This document shows positions 42,766 to 55,648 of a stretch of DNA of 64,000 nucleotides, in pieces. Position 1 is the stretch's first letter. The number at the start of each line of letters is the position of its first letter. The translations under genes were made by a program, and so were the position numbers. This DNA comes from Lytechinus pictus (Eukaryota; Echinodermata; Echinoidea; Temnopleuroida; Toxopneustidae): assembly GCF_037042905.1 (NCBI RefSeq), contig NC_087245.1:26908501-26972500 (forward strand), written 5' to 3'. The notes beneath the pieces were generated by a model. The model was not told the origin of the DNA and ran no database searches. It saw nothing but the letters and a program-made list of their open reading frames with translations.

Positions 42766-44084
42766 CACTGTTCGCTTGTCATTTCATAAACTGTACATTC
42801 CCCATCCGTGGTTTGTTTCTTCTTAACTCAAGGTTAGTGCAATACAAAGAAACCCACTATTAAAACACACAATATTCTGACAAAACATGACAATTCTTCA
42901 TGGATTGCATGCCATTCACCGTTGCGTGAGTGATTGACACTAGTAATTCTATTTCTAAGTGATTCCCTCTTTCCCGAATAATACAAAAATACAATGACCA
43001 CTTTTTCCGAAACTGTCATTGTGAATTAAACAGCTTCTGTGTCATAATAATCATACGAATACAAGGCAAGGGATGCTTTCGAATGCAAATGAGAAAATAA
43101 TATTTTAGTAGGATCCATGGTTTTACTTAAGGCCTACAGGTGCATTCTACATATAGTGGGCTATACTGTGATATATCACGATTCATACTATATCACATTA
43201 TCCTTCAATGTATATCAATTTAAAACCGATGTTATTTGTTAGTATTGACTGTTGTATTTCATCGAATGAGACCCATATAATGATGCTGATAAAGATGAAG
43301 TGTCATCAATATGCAAACAGAGAATCGTGCTTTAAAGAATGCTACTTGTTGTTTGCAGATCCTACTGGACATCGGACATGGGTGCAAATAGCTATGCAAT
43401 GATACGCCGCTGATTCTGGCCTCTTGAAAGTGATCATTAGCCAGGCTCTAAAAAAAAAGGCCGCCGCTAGACAACTAAGTAAGAAAAAAGACGTAATGAA
43501 TAGTGTCATGCCATTCACTTACCTAACACTTGAAGAATTAATACTTATAACGAGGGGGGAACAATGCATTGAAATATGAAAGAAATGAGTATCGTCCACT
43601 ATCCTTTTAAGTATCCACGTACAGGAGCATAAGCAGCAGTGCGTACGCCTACCGGTAAGTCGTCAACATTTTATGAGTGACTTCTTAAAAGCTGACTTTT
43701 GTGAATGCAGAAACTGTGTGTGTATCCTGCGCATTCTAGCCCGTCTCGGTCCATTGACGAAGGGAGCGCGCGAATGAAAAATCAATGCTTCTCTGAGCTA
43801 TGATCTCGTTCGTCATTCAGGAACTCCTTATTAGGAGGTGTGAATTATTTTTTCTTGGAACTTGTCAAGACAAGATAATGGTTCTCTCATGTCAAAATAT
43901 AATATAATGAATTTAAGTAACAAATGATGCATCAATTTGCATGTGAATCTTCGATTATATACAAACTTAGAATTTCATATGCCTAAATAAATCAAGATTT
44001 ATATTTGGTGACTTTCACTCAGCTTTTTAACTTTAAAGTATTAAGTTTAATCATTATTTGAAATATTTTAATAATAATAGATGC

Positions 44085-44150
44085 TTAATGATAACAGATG
44101 CTTATATAACGCATACTATTCGACAGAATCTCTATGCGCTTTACAAAAGA
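44085..44150. repeat. Fragment resembling a dispersed SINE/LINE tail
   Basis: GCTTATATAACGCATACT... and CTCTATGCGCTTTACAAAA match a 'cttatatagcgcat ... tatgcgctttaca' pattern that I recall from dispersed repeats in marine animals. This rests on memory of the pattern; a repeat-library search would decide. Confidence 0.35.
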
Positions 44151-44337
44151 AGTAATTAGATCTAATACATGTATACCTAGAATAAAAACATATATACTAA
44201 ATGAAAAAAATAACAAAACATTGTAACATACCTTTCCTCAACAAAATAATCTACCTTGAACATACCTTGAAGCGCCACACTTCCATCTTCATGGAGATAG
44301 ATAATAGTGTGTCAGGGTTTGGGGGCTTTGTAGCCCA

Positions 44338-44873
44338 TTAATAACCCAATTTTGATAGTCTCTGTTTAAAGTTGAGGAGTGTGGACGATTTGATGGCTTC
44401 TTCAGGGAGTTTATTCCAGCTATCAATAACTCTTTTGCTAAAGAAATGTTTCCTTATGTCCAGTCTGGAATGAGTTCTTTTGAGCTTTTGAGAATGACCT
44501 CTGGTACTCTGATATACGTTGCTTTCTGGAGGATGAAGTTTGGATTGATGTTATCGATCTGTGACATAATGAGATCACCCCTCCTCCGCCTATGCTCCAA
44601 TGTTGTGAGGTTTATTCTTTTCAATCTGGATTCATAGAGTAGATCTCTTAATTTGGGTATGAGTTTGGTAGCCCTAGCCTGCATCTTTTCAAGAACTTGA
44701 ATGTCTTTAGATAGATATGGGCACCAGGCTTGCATACAATAGTCCAAATGTGGCCTGACAAGAGATTTGTATAATTTTAGAATTACATCTCTACTTCTGT
44801 AAATGAAGTTCCTCTTAATCATTCCCAAAACTCTATTAGCTTTCTTGGCAGCCGCGGCACATTGGGTTATCAT
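44338..44873 (-). pseudogene. Non-LTR retrotransposon reverse transcriptase, C-terminal fragment (frameshifted)
   Basis: The - strand frame 44873..44454 gives KKANRVLGMIKRNF, LYKSLVRPHLDYCMQAW, LEKMQARATKLIP and LEHRRRRGDLI. This is the familiar region after the catalytic core in CR1/Jockey-like elements. It runs into a stop. A second frame then continues RLDIRKHFFSKRVIDSWNKLPEE to a TAA at 44338-44340. The switch lies in a short A-run near 44470. The endonuclease and the YADD core are absent, so it is a 5'-truncated dead copy. Confidence 0.8.
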
Positions 44874-44924
44874 GAGAACAAGTATGTTTTAAAAGATTTG
44901 AGAAAGGTGGAATTACATTGTGAT

Positions 44925-45360
44925 GGCCCTCAGATTATTAGGCAGTTTATTCCACAGTACAGGTGCTGCTGACTGAAAGGCACGATCACCAAACGAACAT
45001 GTTTTAGACGTTGGTACAGTTAATAAATTCAGGCCTGAAGAGCGGAGATTTCTTTGTGGGACATATTCAGTAATCAGATCAGACAGGTAAAATGGGGACT
45101 TACTAACTAATTTTTTATGACATATTGCTGTACAGGCAACAAGGGCGCTATGGGATCTTTACCTTTAGCACGCATGATAAGCCTGGCTGCGCAGGTTTGC
45201 ACTATTTGTGTCTTTCTTACATCTTTTTCAGACAGGCCATATAAAAAGAGAATTGCAAAAGTCAATTCTGGATGAAACAAAAGCGTGAATCAACATTTCA
45301 GTGGTCTTTTTACACAAGTAATTCCGAATTTTTGCAATTCTTCTCAATGAACACATTACA
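44925..45360 (-). pseudogene. Second, different non-LTR reverse transcriptase remnant
   Basis: On the - strand, pieces read SSRIDFCNSLLYGLSEKD, VQTCAARLIMRAKGKDPIAP, then after a stop and a deletion RNLRSSGLNLLTVP, FGDRAFQSAAPVLWNKLPNN. This is the C-terminal end of an L2/Rex-type reverse transcriptase. It abuts the fragment at 44338-44873 but is a different family, so one copy probably inserted beside or into the other. Several frame breaks; not coding. Confidence 0.7.
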
Positions 45361-46140
45361 GATTGAGTCCTAATTTTCCAGGATTACGAGTTTCTGCTCT
45401 GAGTAATTAAAAAAAAAAAATTTTTATTCCAAAAATAGCGATCCAAACTATATGCAAAAGGAAAAGAGACATACATTATAGGCTACAGATAAATTGAATA
45501 TGATAATGAGGTTGAATAATATATATTAATGATAATAATTTGAATTCGAAATTGTATTTGTCGGTTACTGTGTATTTTCATTATATCATAATATGTTTCA
45601 TAATTAGTAAGACCTAATCATTTAAGTTTTTTATTTATTTAATCAGAATCAACAGGATAAAATAAACTAAAATAAAAAAAACGTCCCTTTGATCCTGGTG
45701 CTCTTAAGCAGAGTTGTATACAAACTGCACTCGTCTTTTCAAAAGTTCTTCCTAATATCATACCTAATAATATTTAGACAGAAATATTCTGTCGTTCTAC
45801 TTCAAGTAAAATTCACCCGGTTTTTCCTCCCAACAAGCTACTTTGCATGTTAAAATCATGAATGCACTGTTAAAAATACTAGTAATTTTACAAAGAAAAA
45901 TCGGAAGTTGAGGATGTTTACCTTTTAAAAACAGACGACACAATGATTTAACAAACCAAACGTATTTATTCAGTGATATGTAATGTCGAATTACAAGTTA
46001 AATGTAAAACAAAGTAAAATGTAATAATCTTTGTAAAAATACCAACGAACTATCGTGTTTTTACGTTGATTGCAGTGCATCTATCGTATAAATAGTTTTT
46101 GTATTTGTAAATTAATGGCGATTTTCATGTTAAATGAATG

Positions 46141-48030
46141 TTAATTGATTGATTGATTTTATTTGTCAGGTAACTATGAACAAGTACAAGAAAATACGAA
46201 AAGAAGTGTATACCTTGACAGGATTGCCCATGAAAGCCGAGATGGCTTATTTCCAATGGGGTCCTTACATCAGTAATTGAAGACAATGTACATCTATGAA
46301 AAGAACACCTATAGATATCTACAAACTACATCAATTATGTCTAGACCACTAAATTAACACGATGAATTGTAAAAATTAATATATAACAAGACAAAAACAA
46401 ATAAGTTTGCCATGAAAAACATTTACGCAGTCAACAAAATATGATTAAAATAATTGTAAAACAGGTTGAGTAAACGATCATTACTTCTAAGTTACATATG
46501 AGAATTATACTAATAATCAGTTTTTAGGTAGCACTAAATGCATTTTTACTAATACAAGATTCATGAATCGTAAAACCTAAGATATGAAAAAGTACAAATA
46601 AGCTTGACATCAAACTTGCACGCAAACAACAAAAGATGATGAAACAATGTAAAACAAGTTGATTAAATAAATCAAAACTAAATAGTTATATATAAGACTA
46701 CACGATACACATGAAATTAGAAAGAATATTTAACATTACAGAGTGGGGACATTTTTTAAGTGTTGTTTCAATACTCTTTTAAATTGTGTAAAAGTCTTAA
46801 CCGATTTAACATGATTAGGGAGGGAATTCCAAAAATGTATACCTTTATAATAAAATGTGTTGCCAATTTGACCTTTTCTCATAGGTACCACAAAGTTAAA
46901 CAGTCTATTTCTTGTTTCATGCCCGTGAATATTTGATGACCGTGTAAAAATTGTTGATATGTAATGATATTCGTTTGAATAGAAAATTTTATGAACATGG
47001 TGAAGTAAAAGTTGTTGTGACCTCAAGTCTATGCGAAGAAGGCCAGCTTTTTCGATTTCATTCTTCCCAACATGTGTTCTTGGGTGTAAGCAAGTAATAA
47101 ATCTAACAATCTTATTTTGCATAATTATAAACTTTTTTTATCAACCTTTCCAAGACTGCAGCACCATGCTACATTAGCATAATCAAATAAACACTGTATT
47201 AATGAAAAGCTTAAAATGCGTCTGGATTTCGTATTCATGCAATTTTGGTACCGGTACATAAATTTCAAGCGAGCATTAGCTTTTTTGACAATAGAGTCAA
47301 CCATAGATGTACATGAGAGATCACTATTTAATATCAGGCCTAAATACTTCACGGAATTATGTCTCTTAATTAATTGATTGTTATAGTATATATAGAAATC
47401 ATCTGTATGCTTAGACATGCCCCGCGAACAAAACAAAATACTTTCAGTCTTACCAACATGTAAGCTAAGCTTATTATCTGTCATCCATTTAACACAATGT
47501 GATAATTCTAGGCTAAGTTTTTTACCGATCAGCTTAGGACTTGTATCAGAATAGAGTAAAACACTGTCGTCTGCATATAAAAGTAATTTACTTTTATTAA
47601 CACAAATACACATATCATTGATATAGCACATAAAAAGAACGGGACCTAATATGCTCCCCTGTGGAAATACACACTTTATAGGCATAGAATATGAAAGTAC
47701 ATTTTGCATGGATACCACTTGACGGCGATTGGTCAAGTAAGACCTAAACCAATTCAAGCATGCTGAATTCAAACCCATCACTTCTAATTTATTTAAGAGT
47801 ATTTCATGATTAACCGTATCAAATGCTTTTTGTAAGTCAAGAAGAACCATCCCAACATAACGGCCTTCGGAAATTTCATTCCTAACAAAATCCAACAAGT
47901 GAATTAAACATGTTTCAGTAGAATAACCATTCCTAAAACCAGACTGAAATTCATAACTGATTTTGTATTCTTCAAAGTAAAATGTTTTGTTTTTACAGTT
48001 ATCCAGCAATTTTGCATTTTTACAGCCCAT
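46141..48030 (-). mobile_element. 5'-truncated non-LTR retrotransposon (LINE)
   Basis: It contains the reverse transcriptase frames at 48030-46736. About 590 bases follow that look like a 3' UTR, with GACCCCATTGGAAATAAG near 46260 on the - strand. It ends in AATAAA (46158-46163) and a short ATCA tandem tail (46144-46157). Short tandem tails are usual for CR1/L2-type elements. The 5' part (endonuclease and first RT motifs) is missing. Confidence 0.75.
46736..48030 (-). pseudogene. Reverse transcriptase of the LINE at 46141-48030, one frameshift
   Basis: The first frame (48030..47125) shows QSGFRNGYSTETCL, LLDLQKAFDTVNH (motif A), PQGSILGPVLF (motif B), YADDSVLL (catalytic motif C) and SVKYLGLILNSDL. 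The second frame (to 46736) carries IMQNKIVRFIT, NRLFNFVVP and HFWNSLPNHVK, the usual C-terminal end. They meet at a run of seven A near 47130; one base of slippage separates them. Apart from this and the missing 5' end the copy is well preserved. It has no role in a host gene here. Confidence 0.85.
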
Positions 48031-51000
48031 CTTGAATTCATATTGTTTGTGAGTCCCAGCTGCCAGTAATAATTACTGTTTTTATATACAGGTTTATTTT
48101 TAACAGTGTGTCCTTGATGGAATTTCTAATAACACACACCTGAAGACTGAATTTCATTTAATAAAATCGGACCAAAAAAGTTGTGGATAAAATCAAATAA
48201 TAACGTAAAATCAAATTGTTACGATATTTTATTGTAGTTTTACTTTTGGTCATCTTGTTCCTGTCATCGAACACAACATGGAAGAAATAATGCAAAAGGA
48301 AATTCCACATTGCCTACAGTTCAATAAAATATTGCTTAACATGTAGACATTCCCATGCTCGCTCTCTCGGCCCCCCTCTCTCTATATAAATATATACAAT
48401 TTGCCTTATATATATATATATATATATATTCATTGTCTCTCTTCTCTCCTTCTATTTCTTCCTTTTCCTCTATGACATTTGATTCTCCTATCGACATCAT
48501 TCTACAAGAAATTGCAATGAGATAACAAAAGAGTTAAAAGACATATGAAGAAGGCGATAGGAGCCGATGATTATCTAGCAGTACTAGTGCCAATATCAGA
48601 CCACATAGCACCGTGATACATACCTTGTGTGTCCCCCGCCCCCTTAAAAAAAGCCTCATTTGGTATATTATCCTTTACCCCTCGTACTCAGTGTTCAACC
48701 ATAGAGATAGATGAATATTGATATACATCATAAACACTGTTTGACCTTTCTTATTTCTGTAGTATGAACGAATTATTTCTCAAAAACTCTTTGCCACTTA
48801 ACTTCCGAGAGGAACACTAAGAATTAAAATAAGTTGATATACGGAAATGAACACAATGTTTAATGTTCATAACACGGAAACAAAAATGGCAATCCAAAAC
48901 TGAAACTCTGAATTTCAATTAGTACTCAAGATGTTCATAGGTTTTGGGGATTTTATTTTTATCATTGTATTTGTCTAATCCATTGGTTTCGTGCTTACAT
49001 CTGTGAACATTATAATGTAACCACATTGAAGCAAAGAGTTCAAATTTAGAACAACAACAACAAATGGAAAAATATCACGAGACACCCATCTGTAATAAAT
49101 ACAATACGATTGAATGTCATTTCACTGCATTTTTTCCTAATCTTTATTTTTGTCTTTTATATCTAAACGTACTTTTCTGAAAACAAATCAGAATGAATAT
49201 AGAGTAGGCATACCTTGTGCAAATTAATATAATGTACTCAGTTTATTGATATAAGTAATCGGAGTGTACAAAATCGTTAGAATTGCTTCTTATCTTTTAA
49301 ATGCCTTATGTTTTTATATATTCGTAACTTTATACATTTAAGTCATTACACATTTGATTTGTGTTTAGCCGGAAAGGGTACGTCAAATGCCTGTATCAAA
49401 ATTGATGAAAAATTTTCCCTTTACTCACAATATCGTGTAGAAAACAACCAAACGTGTCAATAATAAAAGAACACAACTATTAGTATTACACAACATCCCT
49501 CCTGCGTTCACGTGAGTTATTACATAATAAATCAATTGTGTGACGTCATGGATAACGACGCATATCGATTGCAAGACCAAAGGGCCAATTAATAAAGTAA
49601 GGCGAATGAGATTGACCCCATTCCATCTTCCTCGAAATAAAAGAAGAATAAACATTACTTTATTATACATGACATAAATTTAACAAGGAAACGAGAGGCT
49701 TGGCCAGGTCATCCTCGTGTCATAATTTCCCACATGTTTCATCATCGTGTTATTTCATACAAAAACATAAACATTGACAAAGACTTCGAAGAAATCAACA
49801 ATAGCCTTGCTCTTCGCAGATGGGAAAGAGACTATGACGTAGTCAGAAAGGGATTTAGCACCAACACAAAAGAAAGGAGTTTGTTCCAAATAACAAGATA
49901 ATTTTCCTGAAGGTCTGTTCACTGTTATCACACACCAATGATGATAATTGGCCAATGTTGGGTTAACAGGTAACGTGCATGTTTGTTAAAGGGGTAACAT
50001 TATATTAAATACTAAAAGTTATACAAGATGCTGGGTAAAATTTCTCTCATGAAACACATTTTTATCTAGTATTCTCAAAATTTAACAAAAATAGCATCCA
50101 TGTTTCATATTAAACCCAGAATTAGGTAGATTTTTACAAATCTTCTTGTGATCATTTGGTTCTCATCATCTCTTTCGTTTCAAAGTCAATATTAACTTAC
50201 CGGGTGATTTTGGGGGGTTAATTGGGTTTGAAATGAGTTTTTAAGTTATTTCAAGTATGCTGGAAATGGAGAGAAATTACATCTACAATAAATATGATTT
50301 TGTAATAAATGAGAAAGATCTACACTCGTGTGAACACGTTTAAAAAAAATTAAGAAAAATGCACAAATTGTGCAATACAGATTCCCCTTCCCTACCTGAC
50401 TGCAGCTTCATGGTGAAGATATACGCACAGAACACATGTATGGACATTTTCATAAAATAAATGTTTTTACTGTGGAATTGTGCATATACATGTTGGCTGA
50501 AGCAATTTCATACCAACAAATTTTCTCCTTAAATGAATCATACACACAACAAAACGGGGAAGAAATGTCAAACAAGAAGCTCCCGATCTAGTCAGGCATT
50601 GTAGGGGATGAAAACATAAATTATTCGAAAATTGTCTTCCTCTTTCTTTCTTCAAATTTAGGCTGCCTTACAAATATCATTAAATATAGTATTGCTATGA
50701 CAACGTCTTCAAATAAGATTCGTCATGTTAACTCTTTCATTTCAGAATACATCGTTTAAACATTATCGAAGGTGTTTGATCATGCACGAACAATCATTCA
50801 TTCTGAACCGCGAATCGGATAATATCATGAAGTGAGACGTGAAAATTCTAGCTGTAATCATATGGTGGTATAATATCACGTAATTCCAGACACTAAATGA
50901 AAACATGTACATTCTTTGTCGGTCTGAAAGATCAGTAATATTACCAGTACACAATTAATAAGCATGACTGGCTTTCATTGAATAACAAATTTAACACTTT

Positions 51001-51902
51001 ATGAGACCTTGGTCTTTTTATTGATAAAATCATAGTATCTACAGGCAAACAATGATGTAAACATGAAGAAAGATGTACATGAGCCATGCCTACATGGAGA
51101 CCGTGATACATAAATTTGCTCCTATTGAAAGCGCGAAGCGCAGTGAGCAATGGCGAAACAATAAAAATGAGGGAGTCGAGATTTTCGAATCCCCAAACTC
51201 TTTATCTGCCTTTTCGTTACCAGTCGAGTAGGATGGGGGCGTGCACCCGTTCCCCTGGCTTTATTCATGGGGAGATAAACAAGATGTTGTGTGCACGCTC
51301 CCCCTCTCCCTCCCCTTTCTCTCTATTATTTTAGAAAGTCAAAAAGGGGCCTAAGCTTTCGATCCTAGCAGAGTCTTCGTCGGAGGCAAAATGACTATTA
51401 TTTTGTCTCTCTGTCTGCCTGTCTCTCTCTGTATTTCTCTTGCTCTCTATTTCTCTTCTCTCTCTCATAGGTCTACCTCCCTTATCCCTGCTTTTGGGAT
51501 TTATCTTGTTTTATTAGGCATGTTCCGTAGATAAAGTTCCCTCTCCATCCCCCATTTCTTGCCCCTTTCTTCCTCCTCATTCCCATACACTATTTCACCA
51601 TCTCACGATTATTTCTTCATAACCTGAGAAACATTGTCTGCATTCCCATTCCCTACCTCCATTTGATTCTGCTTAAGTTCTTGGTCACGTAGTGAATCTG
51701 AAAATAGAACTAGACTAAAAGGACATTCTCAAGTACAGAAAAACACATAACGATGCCATTATTGAAGATATGAACATATCCAATCCATAAAAGTCATTTC
51801 CATGCTATGAGATTGAAATTAATGTTATTTCCTTTCCTCCTACTATACTTAATTAAGGACATTGGTAGGCAAATCTGCTCATATCTTACATATTGGGTTT
51901 TA
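48031..51902. other. No gene seen
   Basis: Contains a TA microsatellite (about 48408-48430) and a CT-rich tract (51401-51470). The rest is AT-rich with no exon that I can support. Confidence 0.4.
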
Positions 51903-52383
51903 AAGGGAAGTTCACTCTAACAAAAATTTGTTGGAAAAAAATACCAGAAAAATAAGTAATATTGGTGAAGGTTTGAAGAAAATCCATCAAAGATTGATAG
52001 TGTTATAAAATTTTACGTTTTTAACTTGCTATGTTATATACAAGCAACTGCTCCATATATTATGCAATATATTAAGATACATAACTTTTATTTCTTAATT
52101 GCTCATGTACATAATAAAAATACAATAATTTGTTGATATACTGAAGGTACAATAAAAACCATTCTTAATTTTATAAGAAAATGAAATTTCGTTGATATTA
52201 TTGATTTACGATACACAGGAAGGCGTTCGTATATAAATAAATAAATGAAAAAGAAATAAGCTTAAATTATAGCTTGTTTTAATCTTTGATGGATTTCCCT
52301 CAAACCTTCACTACTACTTTTTATCGTTTTTTCTTCTATTTTTATAATCAACTTGTCGTCGGGGTGAACTTCCCTTTTAAAAA
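51903..52383. mobile_element. Foldback element, family A, copy 2
   Basis: Begins TTTTAAAGGGAAGTTCACTC and ends GGTGAACTTCCCTTTTAAAA. The inner part 'aatattggtgaaggtttga' also occurs in the copy at 14892-15398, and inverted near the right end. No coding capacity. Confidence 0.72.
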
Positions 52384-52691
52384 TGAAATTAGCTTACACT
52401 ATAATGATGATTATTTTCTTGAACAGAAAATGTTCAAATAATCGATAATGTTATTATTGTTTGATTACCTTTCTTAACACTGTCATCAAAATCATCATAT
52501 TCATATAATTTTTATATTTCTATTAAATCAGGTTCGCGTGAGAATAGACTAACTAATTAAGTGACTTTCATTTACTTCGGCTTCTTCATAAAACAATTGA
52601 TGAATAAAACCGTTGTCATCTTGTCTTTCCTATCCTATTCTTTTATCTCCGGCATATCGATTTATAAAAGATCTCTCTATCCTTATTACAT

Positions 52692-52696
52692 TGGGG

Positions 52697-52732
<36 letters not shown>

Positions 52733-52800
52733 TTAACAATATTTCAACAGGATACCCAATCAACATAAAAATTGCTCTCCCTTGGGGTCCTGCATATTAA
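52692..52800 (-). mobile_element. LINE 3' tail with (TAAA)n
   Basis: On the - strand, GACCCCAAGGGAGAGCAAT is followed by TATCCTGTTGAAATATTG and an AAATAAATAAAT tail (TTTA repeat on the + strand, 52692-52734). It resembles the 3' tail of the LINE at 46141-48030 (GACCCC...AATCCTGTC...AATAAA) and so may be another truncated copy of a related element. How far it extends to the right is unclear. Confidence 0.5.
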
Positions 52801-55648
52801 AAAAACAATCACAATATATCTTGTTATACACAGTAAAATTAACATGAGAAAATGTACATACATTATGATAGAACATAATAGTTGAAGTCAAATATAAACG
52901 AAACTATAAATAACTATTAACTACGCACATCATTAGAAAGAAGGGTCTGTACATAGAACATAATAATCGAAATTGACATCGGAGATATCTACTATTGGAA
53001 AAGAAGCTGCAACTGGATTTAAAGGTTATCTTTTAAATATTTCTTTAAAAAAATATTACCATTAAAACAGCAATTATATTTAGAAAATCATTGCGCAGTC
53101 GAACTCAAATAAGAGTTGCTATTTTAAGCAAATTAAAAATATATATATGACCAATTAAGAAGAAAATCGCGCAAACAACATGATGGAAATATTTTGGGAT
53201 AAACAACAAGTATTTGCGTTTTATTCGACTTTGGTAAAGGGTTGAATACATGAGATATCGCAAATTACAGGAGCGATCATTTGACTTGACTCATTGTTGC
53301 GCTCACCGTGAAGTTACACCCAATAACGAGAAGGCGCCACATGTGCTCTGTTTATAAATACATCGACCCAAATGAAGTCAAACTGTATATGGCAAAGAGG
53401 TTTTTGTCATACATGCGGATGGTACACCAGATAAGGCTCATTTATCTGATGGTTGTTTATTTGTTATGTCCTCCATGGCCGTACGCATAATTTTTTTTCC
53501 GGGTGGGGGGGGGGGACAAGATGCGTAAAAAATCTAAGAAACATAAAAGCGATGGAGCGAAGCGACCGAGCTTCTCATGGAGGCGCTTTTGCATTTTCGA
53601 AAGTAAAATTAGAGGATTTTGAGCACACTTTTGGTGATTTTTATTTTAAGAAATTCATTTAAAAAATTGTAGGTTTTCAAAATTTCTCGGGGCAACTGCC
53701 CCTTCCCCCCCCCCCTGCGACACTATACAGCAATGATGTCTTCGGTATGAATACAAAAAAAAGAGAAATGCCAAGAGGTTTATTTAGCAGGATTACAAAA
53801 ATAACTCCAAAATAACAATAATGAGGAGGATTTTTTACTTATGAAGGTACGGTATTTTTCTTATGCGTTTTGGGAAATCTTGTATAAATATGAAATTCTC
53901 ATTAAAGCATACCATGAAAAAATAATGTCGAAATAGGGTAATAAGATGCCATGCATGTTTACACAATCTATAAAAACCAAACTTCCTAAGAGTCTGTAGC
54001 AAACCCATGCTCAAAATAATTCAAACACTATCAACAAGAAAAATGACAACAAACAACATCAACAATAGCATAATATGACAAAATACTTACAGTCACGTCA
54101 TGACCCTGTTTTCTTTTATTTTCACTGAACTGTGAAACAAAATTTACACAAGACAATTTTAAACTAATTCTTCTTTCTGAAACTTTGTACTTCCACATGT
54201 TTTCCCTTTTCTACACATCGGTACAATATCACACTTTAGACTACTGGAAATCAACTGGTAAGATATTTTGATTGAACATATTGAACAGAAAAGACATCCC
54301 AATGATTGCGTATCACTATAGTGTTTGCAGGAAAAAGTAATCATGGTAATATATGAATCAATATAAAGGACGTTTGCTAAAATTGAAATAGTCTAACACA
54401 TGTATAAAATGCGTTTAAATATATGCCATATACAAATATTATCCATAATATTATCAACATTATTATATGTGATATAAACAATGATGTGCAGTATAAACTT
54501 TTCTTTTTGAAAAGTGTAAATCAACTAACGCAGCAGACGGCCATATTGTCAATATAATTAGCCAACTATCGACGAATCAGATGAGTTGTCTGACGATTCA
54601 TTATATGATTTAAACCTGAATTAGACGAGAATAATCCAAATATCAAAAGCGTCATGACAATTGGTGAATACTTCGGTGGATTTCATCTATCACGTGGAAA
54701 TCACATGCACTATAATAACAAGTGGGTACTTGGGACTTCAAACCAGATAACACACCATGGAAATTTAATCTAGCATTTTAAGCATCCCCTACTCTTATTT
54801 CCATCATGATTTGACAAGAAAATAGGGCATTGGAACAACAGTCATATTTATGAGGATATTATATTAATACTCAGCCTACACAAAAAAAAATAATAATGAG
54901 AAAAGCCCACTTCTCAACAGCAGGCGGGCCTTTTCTTCATAAACAATTCCTTCGTATACCAGGTTCTTGAACTTCAGCCTCGAAAAACACACAAATTTAT
55001 TCGAAAATGCTTTCACGGAGGATTCTCCCTACTCGCTTCGCCCCCCGAATTCTTGAATAATGTCCTTGATCTCGTCTTTCCCGCCACTTGTATTGCAGAA
55101 AAACAACCTCTCAATCGTTGTCTGACACTGCTTCTCTTTTTCAAGACAGCAGCTGCAGTGTGACTAAAGAGAAACTGATTGCTGTTTTTTTTTGCGATAC
55201 ACTTCAAGGGAACTTTTTTAAAGCATATTTTCACTTTATTCAACTGATGACCACAATGTGTTTTTTAATCACTGTCTGGATATCATATCTATCATAAATC
55301 TATGAATAATGAGGGCAATCCACAACCAAGTGTAGTCATTTCTATATATAGATAATAATGTATACTCATGAATATAGTGCGCCTAATTGAAACATACAAA
55401 AGAGTGTTTTTTTTCCGTATATTTTATTTATATAATTAAATAAAATGTCTCTTAACCAACGTGACTGAGTAATAATTTCAAGAAAACAGCAGAATCACAG
55501 AAAGACCTTATCATTTATTGGTAGGAAATTCTTATTTCTTATTTCTCTGTCTCTTGTTTATCTGTCTTCTGCTTTAAACGTTTAGTTTTTGCATTCACCG
55601 AAAGCCTAAACATCCATGTCCTGTCAAGACGAATAAATCGAAGACATA
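52801..55648. other. No gene seen; one G/C-run repeat
   Basis: A probable dispersed repeat lies at about 53478-53722, between a G-run (53506-53516) and a C-run (53707-53716), with AGCGATGGAGCGAAGCGACC inside. No exon is supported. Confidence 0.4.
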
